The notes beneath the pieces were generated by a model. It had not been told where the DNA came from, searched no databases, and worked only from the letters and a program-made list of their open reading frames with translations. Positions 26,781-36,732 of a DNA stretch of 64,000 nt are shown piece by piece (the stretch's first letter is position 1; each line of letters starts with the position of its first letter). The translations under genes and the position numbers were made by a program. Source of the stretch: an uncultured Clostridia bacterium (GTDB lineage: Bacteria; Bacillota; Clostridia; Christensenellales; Borkfalkiaceae); contig CAMWME010000001.1 in assembly GCA_947175325.1 (NCBI GenBank), positions 62,001-126,000 on the forward strand. Reading direction: 5' to 3'.

Positions 26781-28870
26781 TGGAAGTTATTCTTGCAAAA
26801 CACAGCGGATTTTGTACGGGCGTCAAGCACGCCGTAGATACGGTAATGGCGCTTGACGCCGAAAATACTTACGTTTTGGGTGAAATAATTCATAACCCCG
26901 ACGTGGTAAAATCCATAGAAGAAAAGGGGCTTAAAACCGTTGAAGGGCTTGACGAAGTGCCCGACGGTTCTACCGTAGTTTTCCGTTCACACGGCGTTCC
27001 CGAAAATTACTATGAAATTTGCAGTCAAAGAAATATTAAAGTTATAGATTGCACTTGCGGATTCGTAAGGAAAACACAAAAAATCGTAAAAGAGCAGTTT
27101 GCGCTCGGCAAGCATATCGTCATAGTTGGGGAAAACGCACATCCCGAAGTTTTGGGGCTTCTCGGATGGTGTGAAAACAAGGCCACAGTGGTCAATTCTC
27201 CCGATGCGGATTTTTCCGATTTTTCACAAAAAGAGCTGTGTGTAGTGTGTCAAACTACGTTTTCAGCCCAAAAATTTGAAAAAATTATTAAAAATATTGA
27301 AAAAGTCTGTGAAAAAACAGTTGCTGTTTTCAAGACAATTTGTTATACTACCATAGAGCGGCAAAAAGAGGTTGAAAACCTCGCTCAAAAGTGTGACGCG
27401 ATGGTCGTTGTCGGCGGACTTAACAGCAGCAACACCAACAAGTTATACGAGCTTGCTAAAAAGCATTGTGATAACGTTTTTAGGCTTTCCTCGGCGGAAA
27501 GTTTAGATATAAAAAAATTAATTAATTTTAAAAGTGTAGGTATTGTTTCCGGGGCTTCGACTCCGAATGAGCAAACCCGGGAGGTTCTTTTAAAGATGGC
27601 AGAAAACACAGAAGTTAAGGCAACTAACCCCATGGACGAGGTTGTTGCTAAAATGGACAGCGAATCGAAGTACAAGAAAGGTCAAATCGTTCACGCAACT
27701 ATTTCACAAGCAACGAACGACGGACTTGAAGTACTTCTTCCCAGCGCGAAGAAGGAAGTTGCTTTGAGCAAGGACGAGCTTGATTGCGAAGTTTACAACT
27801 CGCTTGACTATCTTGCAAAAATAGGCGACCCTATCGATTTGATTGTCGTTGGGCTTAATCCCTTGAAATTATCTCAGAAGATGATTAAGACCTTGCAGCA
27901 AGAGGAGGCTTTAAGCGCCGAAATCGAAGGCGGTAAAGAGTTCACCGTTGTCTGCACCGGTTCTAATAAGGGAGGTTTGGTAGCTCAATTCGGTACCTAT
28001 TCTGTATTCGTTCCCGCTAAGGAAATTCGTCCCGGCTTCGTTAAGGATTTGGCTAAGTACGAAGGTAAAACTTTAAGGCTCCGCGCAATCGAAATCAAAA
28101 AGAACGGACATAAGAAAGAAATTATCGCTTCTCAGCGCGTTATTTTACAAGAAGAGCGCGATGCGAGAGACGCTGCAAAACTTGCGAGCGAAGAAGAATT
28201 CTTTGCAAGCATCACCGTAGGTGATATAGTTGAAGGCAAAGTCGAAAGGGCGACGGGCTTCGGCGCGTTCGTATCCGTAAACGGATTTGACTGCCTTGCA
28301 CACATTTCCGATTTAAGCTGGACGGGCGTTGAAAACGTAACCGACGTTCTTGAAATCGGCAAAACTTATCAGTTCATCATTTTGAAGATAGATAACGAAC
28401 ACAAGAAAGTTTCCATCGGTTACAAACAGCTTCAACCTCAGCCTTGGGATTTGGCTGAAGGAAAGTACAACGTTGGTGACGTAGTTCACGGAAAGGTTGT
28501 AAGAATAGTTCCTTTCGGCGTGTTCGTAGAAGTTGAAAAAGGAATTGACGGTCTCGTTCACGTTTCGCAGATTTCTCACGAGAGAATCGAAACTCCTTCA
28601 ACCGTTTTAAACGTCGGCGACGAAATCGACGCGAAAATCGTTGCAGTTGATTGCGAAGCAAGAAAGATGAACCTTTCGATTAAAGCGCTTCTTCCCGAAG
28701 GCGAGAAGAGAAAGCCTCATGGTGAAGAAAACGGCGAGGAAGCACCTAAGAAGGGCGGCCGCGCTCCTAGAAAAGTTTCTCACGACGACGAGCTTTCGAC
28801 TTGGAACGAAGGCAGCATCGGTGGAACTTCTATTGCAGACTTGCTTGCAAGCGCAAAAAACAATAAGTAA
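26780..28870 (+). CDS. ispH: IspH-ribosomal protein S1 fusion
   Basis: A 696-residue bifunctional protein. Residues 1-280 are HMB-PP reductase with the three [4Fe-4S] Cys motifs (SGFCTGVKHAV, DCTCGFVRKTQ and TICYTTIERQKE) and the SGASTPNEQTREV substrate motif; it is the last step of the MEP isoprenoid pathway. Residues about 296-630 are four S1 RNA-binding repeats, the third and fourth closest to canonical (GDIVEGKVERATGFGAFVSV and GDVVHGKVVRIVPFGVFVEV). A basic tail follows. This fusion is known in Clostridia. Confidence 0.95.
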   Translation: MEVILAKHSGFCTGVKHAVDTVMALDAENTYVLGEIIHNPDVVKSIEEKGLKTVEGLDEVPDGSTVVFRSHGVPENYYEICSQRNIKVIDCTCGFVRKTQKIVKEQFALGKHIVIVGENAHPEVLGLLGWCENKATVVNSPDADFSDFSQKELCVVCQTTFSAQKFEKIIKNIEKVCEKTVAVFKTICYTTIERQKEVENLAQKCDAMVVVGGLNSSNTNKLYELAKKHCDNVFRLSSAESLDIKKLINFKSVGIVSGASTPNEQTREVLLKMAENTEVKATNPMDEVVAKMDSESKYKKGQIVHATISQATNDGLEVLLPSAKKEVALSKDELDCEVYNSLDYLAKIGDPIDLIVVGLNPLKLSQKMIKTLQQEEALSAEIEGGKEFTVVCTGSNKGGLVAQFGTYSVFVPAKEIRPGFVKDLAKYEGKTLRLRAIEIKKNGHKKEIIASQRVILQEERDARDAAKLASEEEFFASITVGDIVEGKVERATGFGAFVSVNGFDCLAHISDLSWTGVENVTDVLEIGKTYQFIILKIDNEHKKVSIGYKQLQPQPWDLAEGKYNVGDVVHGKVVRIVPFGVFVEVEKGIDGLVHVSQISHERIETPSTVLNVGDEIDAKIVAVDCEARKMNLSIKALLPEGEKRKPHGEENGEEAPKKGGRAPRKVSHDDELSTWNEGSIGGTSIADLLASAKNNK

Positions 28871-28880
28871 TTGAATAAAA

Positions 28881-28907
28881 ACTCCGCTTAATCGGCGGAG
28901 TTTTTTT
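28881..28907 (+). terminator. Terminator after ispH-S1
   Basis: ACTCCGC-TTAATC-GGCGGAGT followed by T7. Ends the flavoprotein-ispH operon. Confidence 0.92.
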
Positions 28908-28974
28908 GTGTGATTTTTTCGTTTAGTTTTTGAGTTTTGGGTTTATAATAAAGTGTTTATGCAAGGAGGCACTT

Positions 28975-30798
28975 ATGAAAAGAGAAGGTAACATTAAAAT
29001 TTCAAGCGAAAATATGATGCCCATAATTAAAAAATGGCTTTATTCGGATAAGGACATTTTTTTAAGAGAAATAGTTGCAAACGGCATTGACGCTATAACT
29101 AAATTCAAAAAATTAGTCGGAATGGGTGAAGCGCAAGAAAGTGATGAAGAATATTGCGTTAAAATTTCCGTAGACAAAAAGGCAAAGACTTTGACCGTTG
29201 AGGACAACGGCATCGGTATGACCGAAGAAGAAGTTGAAAGCTATATCACCCAAATTGCCTTTTCGGGTGCTTCGGACTTTATTAAAAAGTATGAAAGCGC
29301 GGGCGGCGACGGAATAATCGGCCATTTCGGCTTAGGTTTCTATTCGGTTTATATGGTTTCGGAAAACATTGAAATTTTCACGAAATCGTATAAAGATACG
29401 CCCGCAGTTCACTGGGAAAGCGACGGTAACGCAACTTATAGCATAGAGGAGTGCGACAAGGAGTCCCGCGGAACTAAGATTATAATGCATATCGCCGCGG
29501 ATGAAAAGGAGTTCCTCGACGAGAACAATATTAAAAATCTTGTAAGAAAGTATTGCTCGTTTATGCCGTTCAACGTGTACGTTGATTATAAGGGCGACGG
29601 CAAGGACGAACCCTTAAATTCAACCTTACCTTTGTATGCTAAGAACCCCAAGGACTGCACTGACGAAGACTATAAAAAGTTCTATACGGATACCTTTATG
29701 GACTATAACGACCCCATTTTCTGGGTTCACCTTAACATGGATTATCCGTTCAAGCTTAAAGGAATTCTGTACTTCCCCAAGGTAAAGAATAAGTTAGAAT
29801 TGGAGCGCGGCAAAGTAAAACTTTACTGTAATCAAGTATTTATTGCCGACAACATAAAGGAAGTAATACCCGAGTTTTTGATGCTGTTAAACGGTGTTAT
29901 CGACTGCCCCGATATTCCTTTAAACGTATCGAGAAGCTTCCTTCAAAACGATAGGCAAGTTCAAAAAATCAGCAAGCATATTACTAAAAAAGTTGCGGAT
30001 AAGTTGATTTCTCTTTTCAAAAACGACAGAGAAAAGTTTGAAAATTGTTGGGAAGACGTTGCAAACTTCGTTAAATTCGGTTGCATAAAGGATAACGATT
30101 TCTACGATAAAGTAAAAGACATTATCATTTACAAAGACTTAAACGGTAAATTCCTTAACTTCAACGAGCTTTTGGGCGTAAAAGAGGAACCCGAAACCGA
30201 CGATAAAGACGAAAAGAAGGAAGTTAAACCGACAACCGTTTACTACGTGTCCGACGAAAAACAGCAAGCGCAATATATCAAGCTTTTCAAAAACGAAGGG
30301 TTGAACGCAATTTTATGTGATAACTTTATTGATCCGCATTTTTTGAGCTATCTTGAATATAAGACCCCCGAAAAAATCAAATTTATGCGTATTGACGCAG
30401 ACGTTGACGGAGCGTTAAAGAGTGAAGACGGCGCGGAAGACAGCGTTATAATTGATATTTTCAAGAATGCACTCGGCGACGAGAAATTGACCGTTAAAAC
30501 CGAAAAGCTTAAAAACGAAGAAGTCCCCGCAATAATCGTAGTAGACGAGTATATGCGCCGTTACACCGAGATGGGGCAATTCTACGGAATGAGCGGCGAC
30601 GAGCTAAACAAGACGGTTATAGTCAATACTGCAAGCCCCGTCGTACAAAAGCTTAAAGAACTGAACGATGAAAAGCAAAAATTTGTAGCTGGATATATAT
30701 ATTCGCTTGCGCTTGCATCCTTCAAGAAGCTTACCCCCGAAGAGCTTGAAAAATTCCAAAAAGACAGTATAACCTTGTTATCAAACTATATAATATGA
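28975..30798 (+). CDS. htpG: Chaperone protein HtpG (Hsp90)
   Basis: 607 residues from ATG 28975, chosen because AGGAGG lies 8 bases upstream; the family begins at about this point. The GHKL ATPase has EIVANGIDAI, VEDNGIGMT, GHFGLGFYSVYMV and SRGTKIIMHI. The middle domain has PLNVSRSFLQND. A dimerisation domain ends the protein. Length is in the normal range for clostridial HtpG. A TATAAT-like -10 lies at 28944-28949 with no convincing -35. Confidence 0.96.
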   Translation: MKREGNIKISSENMMPIIKKWLYSDKDIFLREIVANGIDAITKFKKLVGMGEAQESDEEYCVKISVDKKAKTLTVEDNGIGMTEEEVESYITQIAFSGASDFIKKYESAGGDGIIGHFGLGFYSVYMVSENIEIFTKSYKDTPAVHWESDGNATYSIEECDKESRGTKIIMHIAADEKEFLDENNIKNLVRKYCSFMPFNVYVDYKGDGKDEPLNSTLPLYAKNPKDCTDEDYKKFYTDTFMDYNDPIFWVHLNMDYPFKLKGILYFPKVKNKLELERGKVKLYCNQVFIADNIKEVIPEFLMLLNGVIDCPDIPLNVSRSFLQNDRQVQKISKHITKKVADKLISLFKNDREKFENCWEDVANFVKFGCIKDNDFYDKVKDIIIYKDLNGKFLNFNELLGVKEEPETDDKDEKKEVKPTTVYYVSDEKQQAQYIKLFKNEGLNAILCDNFIDPHFLSYLEYKTPEKIKFMRIDADVDGALKSEDGAEDSVIIDIFKNALGDEKLTVKTEKLKNEEVPAIIVVDEYMRRYTEMGQFYGMSGDELNKTVIVNTASPVVQKLKELNDEKQKFVAGYIYSLALASFKKLTPEELEKFQKDSITLLSNYII

Positions 30799-30803
30799 TA
30801 AAA

Positions 30804-30834
30804 ATTGCTCCCGAAAAATGCGGGAGCAATTTTT
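30804..30834 (+). terminator. Terminator after htpG
   Basis: ATTGCTCCCG-AAAAATG-CGGGAGCAAT followed by TTTT. Confidence 0.92.
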
Positions 30835-30867
30835 AATAAATTTTTTACCATTTTTTTCAAATCAGTC

Positions 30868-30896
30868 TTGAAAATGAAATAAGTTTGTGGTAAAAT
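30868..30896 (+). promoter_or_regulatory. Promoter of the glgBCDAP operon
   Basis: -35 TTGAAA (30868-30873), a 17-base spacer and -10 TAAAAT (30891-30896). The expected start, about 30903, gives a leader of about 21 bases to the TTG start I prefer for glgB. Confidence 0.78.
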
Positions 30897-30923
30897 AAAT
30901 AAGGTATGATAATCGGGGGAAAT

Positions 30924-32765
30924 TTGGCTGATAGGCTAAGAAATTTTCATAGCGGAAACGAGTTTAAATCCTATGAAATTTTCGGTTGCCATAAAGTGAA
31001 AAACAGCGTTTATTCCTTCCGAGTATGGGCTCCCCACGCAGAAGAGGTTGCTTTGCGTTTGTTAGTAGGCGGTGAAGAAAAGCAATATCCAATGCAAAAG
31101 TGCGTCGACGGTGAAAGCTTTGAAACGGAAGCGCCCGCAAAAGAGGGAGATAAATATTTATACCTTATTAACACTGCCGACGGCAGACAGCTTGAAAAAG
31201 CCGACCCTTACGCTTTTAAAAGCGACTTGCCAGCAACGTTTTACTCGGTAGTAATCGACGTTCCGAAGCCTTCTTCATACGACCGGCTTTTCAGTGCTTG
31301 TGAAAAAGACAAGCCTATGAACGTTTACGAAGTAAACCTTTTAAGCTGGAAAAGGCATTCCGACAACTCTTATTACACTTATAAAGAGCTAATAAAAGAG
31401 TTAGTTCCTTACGTCAAGGGAATGGGTTATACCCACGTAGAGTTTATGCCCGTTACGGAGTTTCCGTTCGACGGCTCGTGGGGGTATCAAGTTACGGGAT
31501 ACTTTTCCATAACTTCACGGCTTGGCACTCCGCAAGATTTTCAAAAGCTTGTAGACGCTTTCCACGCGGAAGGTATAAAGGTTATCCTTGACTGGGTGCC
31601 CGCGCACTTCCCTAAAGACGAGTGGGGCTTGTATGAATTTGACGGTCAGCCGCTGTACGAGTGCCCTTTGTGGGACAGAATGGAGCACGGCGGTTGGGGT
31701 ACGAGAAGGTTTGATTTCGGCAGACCCGAAATAGACAGTTTCTTAATTTCAAGTGCATACTTTTTGTTTGATATCTACCGCATAGACGGGTTGAGGGTTG
31801 ACGCGGTTGCGTCAATGCTGTATCTCGATTACGACCGTGCAGCCGGCGATTTCACTCCGAATATTTACGGCGATAGCCGAAATTTAGAGGGAATTGAGTT
31901 TATAAAAAAGTTCAATTCCGTAATTAAACGGAATTTTGCCGGCGCTTTGACCTTTGCAGAGGAGTCAACGGCTTTTCCCAAGGTTACTGCAAGCACGGAA
32001 AACGGCGGATTAGGTTTCGATTATAAATGGAATATGGGCTGGATGAACGACGTTCTTTTCTATTGTCGGCAAGACCCGTATTTCAGAAGCTATCACCACA
32101 ATAAGCTTACTTTTTCGCTCGTTTACGCTTTCTCTGAGAATTTCATATTGCCGCTATCCCACGACGAAGTCGTTCACGTTAAAGGCTCTATAGTCAACAA
32201 AATGAGCGGCAGCTACGAAGATAAATTTGCCGGCGAACGGATTTTACTTGCCTTTATGTATGCACACCCCGGTAAAAAGCTCAATTTTATGGGGTACGAG
32301 GTAGCGCAGTTTAAAGAGTGGAATTACAACGCCGGACTTGATTTGTTTCTCGCCGACGAGTTCCCTTTACATAACAAGATGCGAGAATTCGTCAAAACCT
32401 TGAACATTTTCTATAAAGAAAATAAACCTTTATACGAAATCGACGACGGTTGGAACGGGTTTGAATGGCTTGTAGTTGACGACAATTATCACAACCTTTT
32501 GGCGTTTTCAAGATATTCAAAAAGCGGCGAAAGCATAACTTGCGTAATTAATTTTTCGGGAGTAGAGCTTTTTGAGTACCCAATAGGTATCGATAAAGGT
32601 AAGTACCGTGTAGTTTTAAATACCGACGATATATGCTTCGGCGGTACGGGAAAGTTAAAAAAGAAAGTTTTTTCAACGGTAAAAGAGCAAAGCGGCAATA
32701 AGGACTATTCAATTAAAATTGATATTCCTAAGCTGACTTGCGTTTATTTAATAAAAGAAAAATAA
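30924..32765 (+). CDS. glgB: 1,4-alpha-glucan branching enzyme GlgB
   Basis: 613 residues from TTG 30924. I prefer this start because GGGGGA (30915-30920) is correctly placed for it, as GGGGGA is for glgC and glgA; the in-frame ATG at 30906 lies almost on the predicted transcription start. An N-terminal CBM48 domain ([17 protein letters not shown]) precedes the GH13 barrel: [12 protein letters not shown], the nucleophile in [11 protein letters not shown], the acid/base Glu in FAEESTAFP and [10 protein letters not shown]. It makes alpha-1,6 branches in glycogen. Confidence 0.94.
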   Translation: MADRLRNFHSGNEFKSYEIFGCHKVKNSVYSFRVWAPHAEEVALRLLVGGEEKQYPMQKCVDGESFETEAPAKEGDKYLYLINTADGRQLEKADPYAFKSDLPATFYSVVIDVPKPSSYDRLFSACEKDKPMNVYEVNLLSWKRHSDNSYYTYKELIKELVPYVKGMGYTHVEFMPVTEFPFDGSWGYQVTGYFSITSRLGTPQDFQKLVDAFHAEGIKVILDWVPAHFPKDEWGLYEFDGQPLYECPLWDRMEHGGWGTRRFDFGRPEIDSFLISSAYFLFDIYRIDGLRVDAVASMLYLDYDRAAGDFTPNIYGDSRNLEGIEFIKKFNSVIKRNFAGALTFAEESTAFPKVTASTENGGLGFDYKWNMGWMNDVLFYCRQDPYFRSYHHNKLTFSLVYAFSENFILPLSHDEVVHVKGSIVNKMSGSYEDKFAGERILLAFMYAHPGKKLNFMGYEVAQFKEWNYNAGLDLFLADEFPLHNKMREFVKTLNIFYKENKPLYEIDDGWNGFEWLVVDDNYHNLLAFSRYSKSGESITCVINFSGVELFEYPIGIDKGKYRVVLNTDDICFGGTGKLKKKVFSTVKEQSGNKDYSIKIDIPKLTCVYLIKEK

Positions 32766-32785
32766 ATTTTTTGGGGGAATTAGCG

Positions 32786-33988
32786 ATGCTAAGAAAAAAA
32801 GAGTGCGTTGCAATGTTGCTTGCGGGCGGACAAGGTTCAAGACTTTACGCTTTAACCAGTAATATTGCAAAACCTGCTGTTTCGTTTGGCGCGAAGTACA
32901 GAATTATCGACTTTCCGCTTTCGAACTGCATAAATTCTGGTATAGATACCGTAGGCGTTTTAACGCAGTATCAGCCTCTCGTTCTCAACGAGTACGTCGG
33001 CAACGGTCAGCCTTGGGATTTGGACAGAACCTTCGGCGGTGTACATATTCTGTCGCCTTACGAAGCAAAGACCGATACTTCGTGGTATAAGGGCACGGCA
33101 AACGCAATTTATCAAAACATAAGATTTATGAAGATGTACGACCCCGAGTACGTTCTTATTCTTTCGGGCGACCATATCTATAAAATGGATTACGACAAGA
33201 TGCTTGCGGCGCACAAAGCGGCAAAGGCGGACTGCACCATCGCGTGCATGCAAGTACCTATGAAGGAAGCGTCCAGATTCGGTATTTTAAATACGAACAA
33301 GGACGGCACCATATACGAGTTTGAAGAGAAGCCCGCTAAACCTAAAAGCGATTTGGCTTCAATGGGCATCTATATTTTTACGGCGGAAAAGCTGTTTAAA
33401 TATCTTGAACTCGATAATCAAGACCCTAATTCCGATAAAGATTTCGGTAAAAACGTTCTTCCCGCCATGCTTAAAGCGGGGGAGAAGATGTATTCTTACC
33501 GTTTCGAGGGCTATTGGAAGGACGTCGGAACTATAAGCTCTCTTTGGGAAGCTAATATGGATTTGCTTGGCGTTGTGCCCAACTTCGAGCTTTCCGAAAA
33601 CGACAGAGTTATCCATTCGAAGAGCCCGCTTGCTCCGCCCGCATTTATCGAGGGCGAGGTCATCAATTCTATCGTTGCAACGGGCGGCGAAATCGAGGGT
33701 AAAATCGTAAATTCCGTTATAGGCACTAACTGCGTCGTAGAGAAGGGCGCAGAAGTAGTTGACAGCGTGCTTATGGGTAACACCATCGTAAAGGCGGGCG
33801 CAAAAGTCAATTACGCCATTATTGACGAAGACGTAGTTATCGGCGAAAAGGCGGTTATCGGCGCACCTATCGAAGAGGCGTCAAAGGTGGAAGGTAAGAC
33901 TTCAGGCATAACCGTGCTTGGCAGAGGCGTGAACGTTTCCAAGAACGGCAAGGTTCCCGCCGGTGAAATTTTGGATAAAAACGTGTAA
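32786..33988 (+). CDS. glgC: Glucose-1-phosphate adenylyltransferase GlgC
   Basis: 400 residues from ATG 32786 (Shine-Dalgarno GGGGGAA 7 bases upstream). It makes ADP-glucose from glucose-1-phosphate and ATP. Motifs: [60 protein letters not shown] and [19 protein letters not shown], followed by a left-handed beta-helix C-terminus. It pairs with the adjacent GlgD. Confidence 0.97.
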   Translation: MLRKKECVAMLLAGGQGSRLYALTSNIAKPAVSFGAKYRIIDFPLSNCINSGIDTVGVLTQYQPLVLNEYVGNGQPWDLDRTFGGVHILSPYEAKTDTSWYKGTANAIYQNIRFMKMYDPEYVLILSGDHIYKMDYDKMLAAHKAAKADCTIACMQVPMKEASRFGILNTNKDGTIYEFEEKPAKPKSDLASMGIYIFTAEKLFKYLELDNQDPNSDKDFGKNVLPAMLKAGEKMYSYRFEGYWKDVGTISSLWEANMDLLGVVPNFELSENDRVIHSKSPLAPPAFIEGEVINSIVATGGEIEGKIVNSVIGTNCVVEKGAEVVDSVLMGNTIVKAGAKVNYAIIDEDVVIGEKAVIGAPIEEASKVEGKTSGITVLGRGVNVSKNGKVPAGEILDKNV

Positions 33989-34002
33989 GGGAGGAAAGAA
34001 TA

Positions 34003-35109
34003 ATGGCTTCAACGGTTGGTGTTATATTTTCAAGTATTAACGAACAAAACGTACCCGAGCTTACCAAGGTAAGGTCTATGGGCTCGATTCCCTTCGGCGG
34101 CAGATACCGTATTGTTGACTTTGCGCTTTCAAACATGGTTAACTCCGGCATAACTACCGTAGGTATGATAACGAAGAACAACTATCAATCCCTTATGGAC
34201 CATATCGGTTCGGGCAAATACTGGGATTTGGCAAGAAAGGACGGCGGCTTAATTCTTTTACCCCCGTACAGCGACGAAACGGAAACTTTATACAAGAACC
34301 GTTTAGAGGCGTTGAAGGGCGCAACCGCATTCCTTAAAAAAGCAAAGGAAGACTTCGTAGTTCTTGCCGACAGCGACGCGGTTTATAAACTTGATTACAG
34401 CAAAGTAATTAATTACCATATCCAGAAAAATGCCGATATCACGATGGTTTATCACGAGCATAAGCTTGTAAAATCACATTCTTATATGACGTTTGACGTT
34501 GCTAAGGACGGCAGAATTAAAGGTATAGAAATCAACCCCGCATCGGGCGGAGTGGAGAAGAACTATATCAACGTTATGGTTGCGCGCACTTCGTTCCTTT
34601 TAAGGCTTATCCAAGACGCAATTCAGCACGGATATAAGAGCTTCGGTAAAGATATTTTAAGCCCCGGAGTATCTACGTATAATCTTTACGGATACAAATT
34701 CGACGGATATTACGCAAATATTGATTCAATTAATGCTTATTTCAACGCGAATTTGGATTTGCTTGACAGAAAGGTAAGGGACGAAATTTTCGGAGAAAGA
34801 GACGTTTACACCAAAGTAAACGACAGCGCTCCCGCTAAATTTGCGGATACTGCATGCGTAAAGAATTCGTTAGTTTCCGACGGTTGTCTTATCGAGGGCA
34901 CGGTAGAAAACTGCATTCTTTTCCGCGGCGTTAAAATAGGTAAGGGGACGGTTGTTAAAAACTGCATCCTTATGACTGATAATATCGTGGGTGAGAATTG
35001 TAACCTCGCTTACGTAGTCAGCGATAAGAACTCCGTTATCCGCGACAACAGAGTGCTTGCCGGATGCGAAATTCAGCCCTATTTCATCAACAAAGGCTCA
35101 CTTATATAA
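34003..35109 (+). CDS. glgD: GlgD, regulatory paralogue of GlgC
   Basis: 368 residues. It aligns with GlgC but the nucleotide-binding glycine loop is gone: the N-terminus reads VIFSSINEQNVPELTKVRS instead of LAGGQGSRL. The SIPFGGRYRIVDFALSNMVNSGI and FLKKAKEDFVVLADSDAVYKLDY blocks remain, with hexapeptide repeats at the C-terminus (about residues 280-360). In Bacillota GlgD associates with GlgC and modulates it. It starts 14 bases after glgC. Confidence 0.95.
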   Translation: MASTVGVIFSSINEQNVPELTKVRSMGSIPFGGRYRIVDFALSNMVNSGITTVGMITKNNYQSLMDHIGSGKYWDLARKDGGLILLPPYSDETETLYKNRLEALKGATAFLKKAKEDFVVLADSDAVYKLDYSKVINYHIQKNADITMVYHEHKLVKSHSYMTFDVAKDGRIKGIEINPASGGVEKNYINVMVARTSFLLRLIQDAIQHGYKSFGKDILSPGVSTYNLYGYKFDGYYANIDSINAYFNANLDLLDRKVRDEIFGERDVYTKVNDSAPAKFADTACVKNSLVSDGCLIEGTVENCILFRGVKIGKGTVVKNCILMTDNIVGENCNLAYVVSDKNSVIRDNRVLAGCEIQPYFINKGSLI

Positions 35110-35129
35110 ATTAATTCGGGGGAATAATT

Positions 35130-36707
35130 ATGGCAACTAAGACCACAAGTGAAACGACAAAGACAACTAAGGTGCCCGCTGCAAAGACTGCAACTGCGGC
35201 TAAGACCACGAAGAAAACGGCTACTGTCGTAAAAACTACGGCCGCTAAAACCGCGACTAAAACGACTAAAACCGCAGCCGTTAAGCCCGCACAAAAGAAA
35301 AAGATTTTGTTCGTTGCATCGGAAGCCACGCCGTTCATACAGACGGGCGGACTTGCCGAAGTTATCGGCTCGCTTTCCAAGGCGCTTGCAACAAACCCCG
35401 ATTTAGATGTGAGGGTGGTGTTGCCGCTCTATGCGGATATTAAGAAGTCCGATAGGGACAAATTCAGCTATATCGGCAATATTTACGTGCATCTTGCTTG
35501 GCGTAATCAGTACTGCGGTATTTTCGAATACGTTAAAGACGGCGTAACTTTCTACTTTATAGATAACGAGTTTTATTTCAAGCGCCCCGGTTGCTACGGC
35601 TATTTTGACGACGGCGAAAGGTTTGCGTTCTTCTCAAGAAGCGTGCTTGAAATTATGCCCGTCATCAATTTCTATCCCGACGTAATGCACTGCCACGATT
35701 GGCAAGCGGCACTTGCGGCAATTTACCTTAAAACTAATTATTGTTTCAGACCCGAATATCAGTACATACGCGCACTTTTCACCATTCATAACATAGAATA
35801 TCAAGGTTGGTATTCTCTTGATTTGTTGGGCGATTTGTTCGATATTTACGGAAGTTATCAGTATCTTGTTGAATACAAGAACAGTATCAACCTTATGAAA
35901 GGCGCTATAGAGTGCTGTGAAAGGTTCAATACTGTCAGCCCCACGTACGCCGGTGAAATTAAGGAAGAATACTTTGCACACGGACTCGACCCTATAGTAA
36001 GAAAGAACCATTTCAAGCTTTCGGGTATTTTGAATGGTATTGACGACGAGGGCTACAACTGTGCAAAAGATACGCATCTTTTTGCAAACTATACGCCCGA
36101 CGATTTCTCGAATAAGGCAGTGTGCAAGAAAGGACTGCAAAAGCTTTTGGGGCTTCCTCAAAAGGACAATACGCCCATTATCGCAATGGTTTCTCGCCTT
36201 GTATCGCATAAGGGACTTGACCTTGTAACTACCGTCATTGAGGATTTGTTGCAAGACGACGTTCAAGTTGTAATTCTTGGAACGGGCGACGCGCATTTTG
36301 AAGGATTTTTCAGCGATTTAGCAAGAAGATATCCCGATAAATTCAGCGCAAATATAGCTTTCAACGGCGATTTATCAAGAAAGATTTATTCCGGTTCGGA
36401 TATATTCTTGATGCCTTCGAAGTCGGAACCTTGCGGACTTTCGCAAATGATTGCTTGTCGTTACGGAACCATACCCGTAGTAAGAGAAACCGGCGGACTT
36501 TACGACAGTATAAAGCCGCTTGAAAACGGTTACACTTTCTCAAACTATAACGCGCACGATATGTTGTACGTTATCCGTCAAGCGGTAAACGATTATAAAA
36601 ATAAAGACGAGTGGAAAAAATTAATGTACAGAGCGGCTACGACTGACTTCAGCTGGAACCGTTCGGCTAAAATTTACGAATCTCTCTATTTGGATATGCT
36701 TAAATAA
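35130..36707 (+). CDS. glgA: Glycogen synthase GlgA with basic N-terminal extension
   Basis: 525 residues. Residues 1-54 are a low-complexity Lys/Thr/Ala tail resembling a histone H1 tail, preceding the usual GT5 start at KKKILFVASEATPF. The catalytic core has MHCHDWQAAL, TIHNIEYQG, NTVSPTYAGEI, NGIDDEGYN, SRLVSHKGLDLV and MPSKSEPCGLSQMIACRYGTIPVV. The ADP-glucose motif usually read KTGGLADV is QTGGLAEV here. It extends glycogen from ADP-glucose. ATG follows a GGGGGAA Shine-Dalgarno, so the extension should be translated. Confidence 0.95.
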   Translation: MATKTTSETTKTTKVPAAKTATAAKTTKKTATVVKTTAAKTATKTTKTAAVKPAQKKKILFVASEATPFIQTGGLAEVIGSLSKALATNPDLDVRVVLPLYADIKKSDRDKFSYIGNIYVHLAWRNQYCGIFEYVKDGVTFYFIDNEFYFKRPGCYGYFDDGERFAFFSRSVLEIMPVINFYPDVMHCHDWQAALAAIYLKTNYCFRPEYQYIRALFTIHNIEYQGWYSLDLLGDLFDIYGSYQYLVEYKNSINLMKGAIECCERFNTVSPTYAGEIKEEYFAHGLDPIVRKNHFKLSGILNGIDDEGYNCAKDTHLFANYTPDDFSNKAVCKKGLQKLLGLPQKDNTPIIAMVSRLVSHKGLDLVTTVIEDLLQDDVQVVILGTGDAHFEGFFSDLARRYPDKFSANIAFNGDLSRKIYSGSDIFLMPSKSEPCGLSQMIACRYGTIPVVRETGGLYDSIKPLENGYTFSNYNAHDMLYVIRQAVNDYKNKDEWKKLMYRAATTDFSWNRSAKIYESLYLDMLK

Positions 36708-36732
36708 TTTTACTTAAATATAGGAGAACGAA

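Noticed and set aside
26780-28870. IspH-S1 fusion as a new architecture
   Set aside because: This fusion is already known in Clostridia, so it is listed as a feature only.
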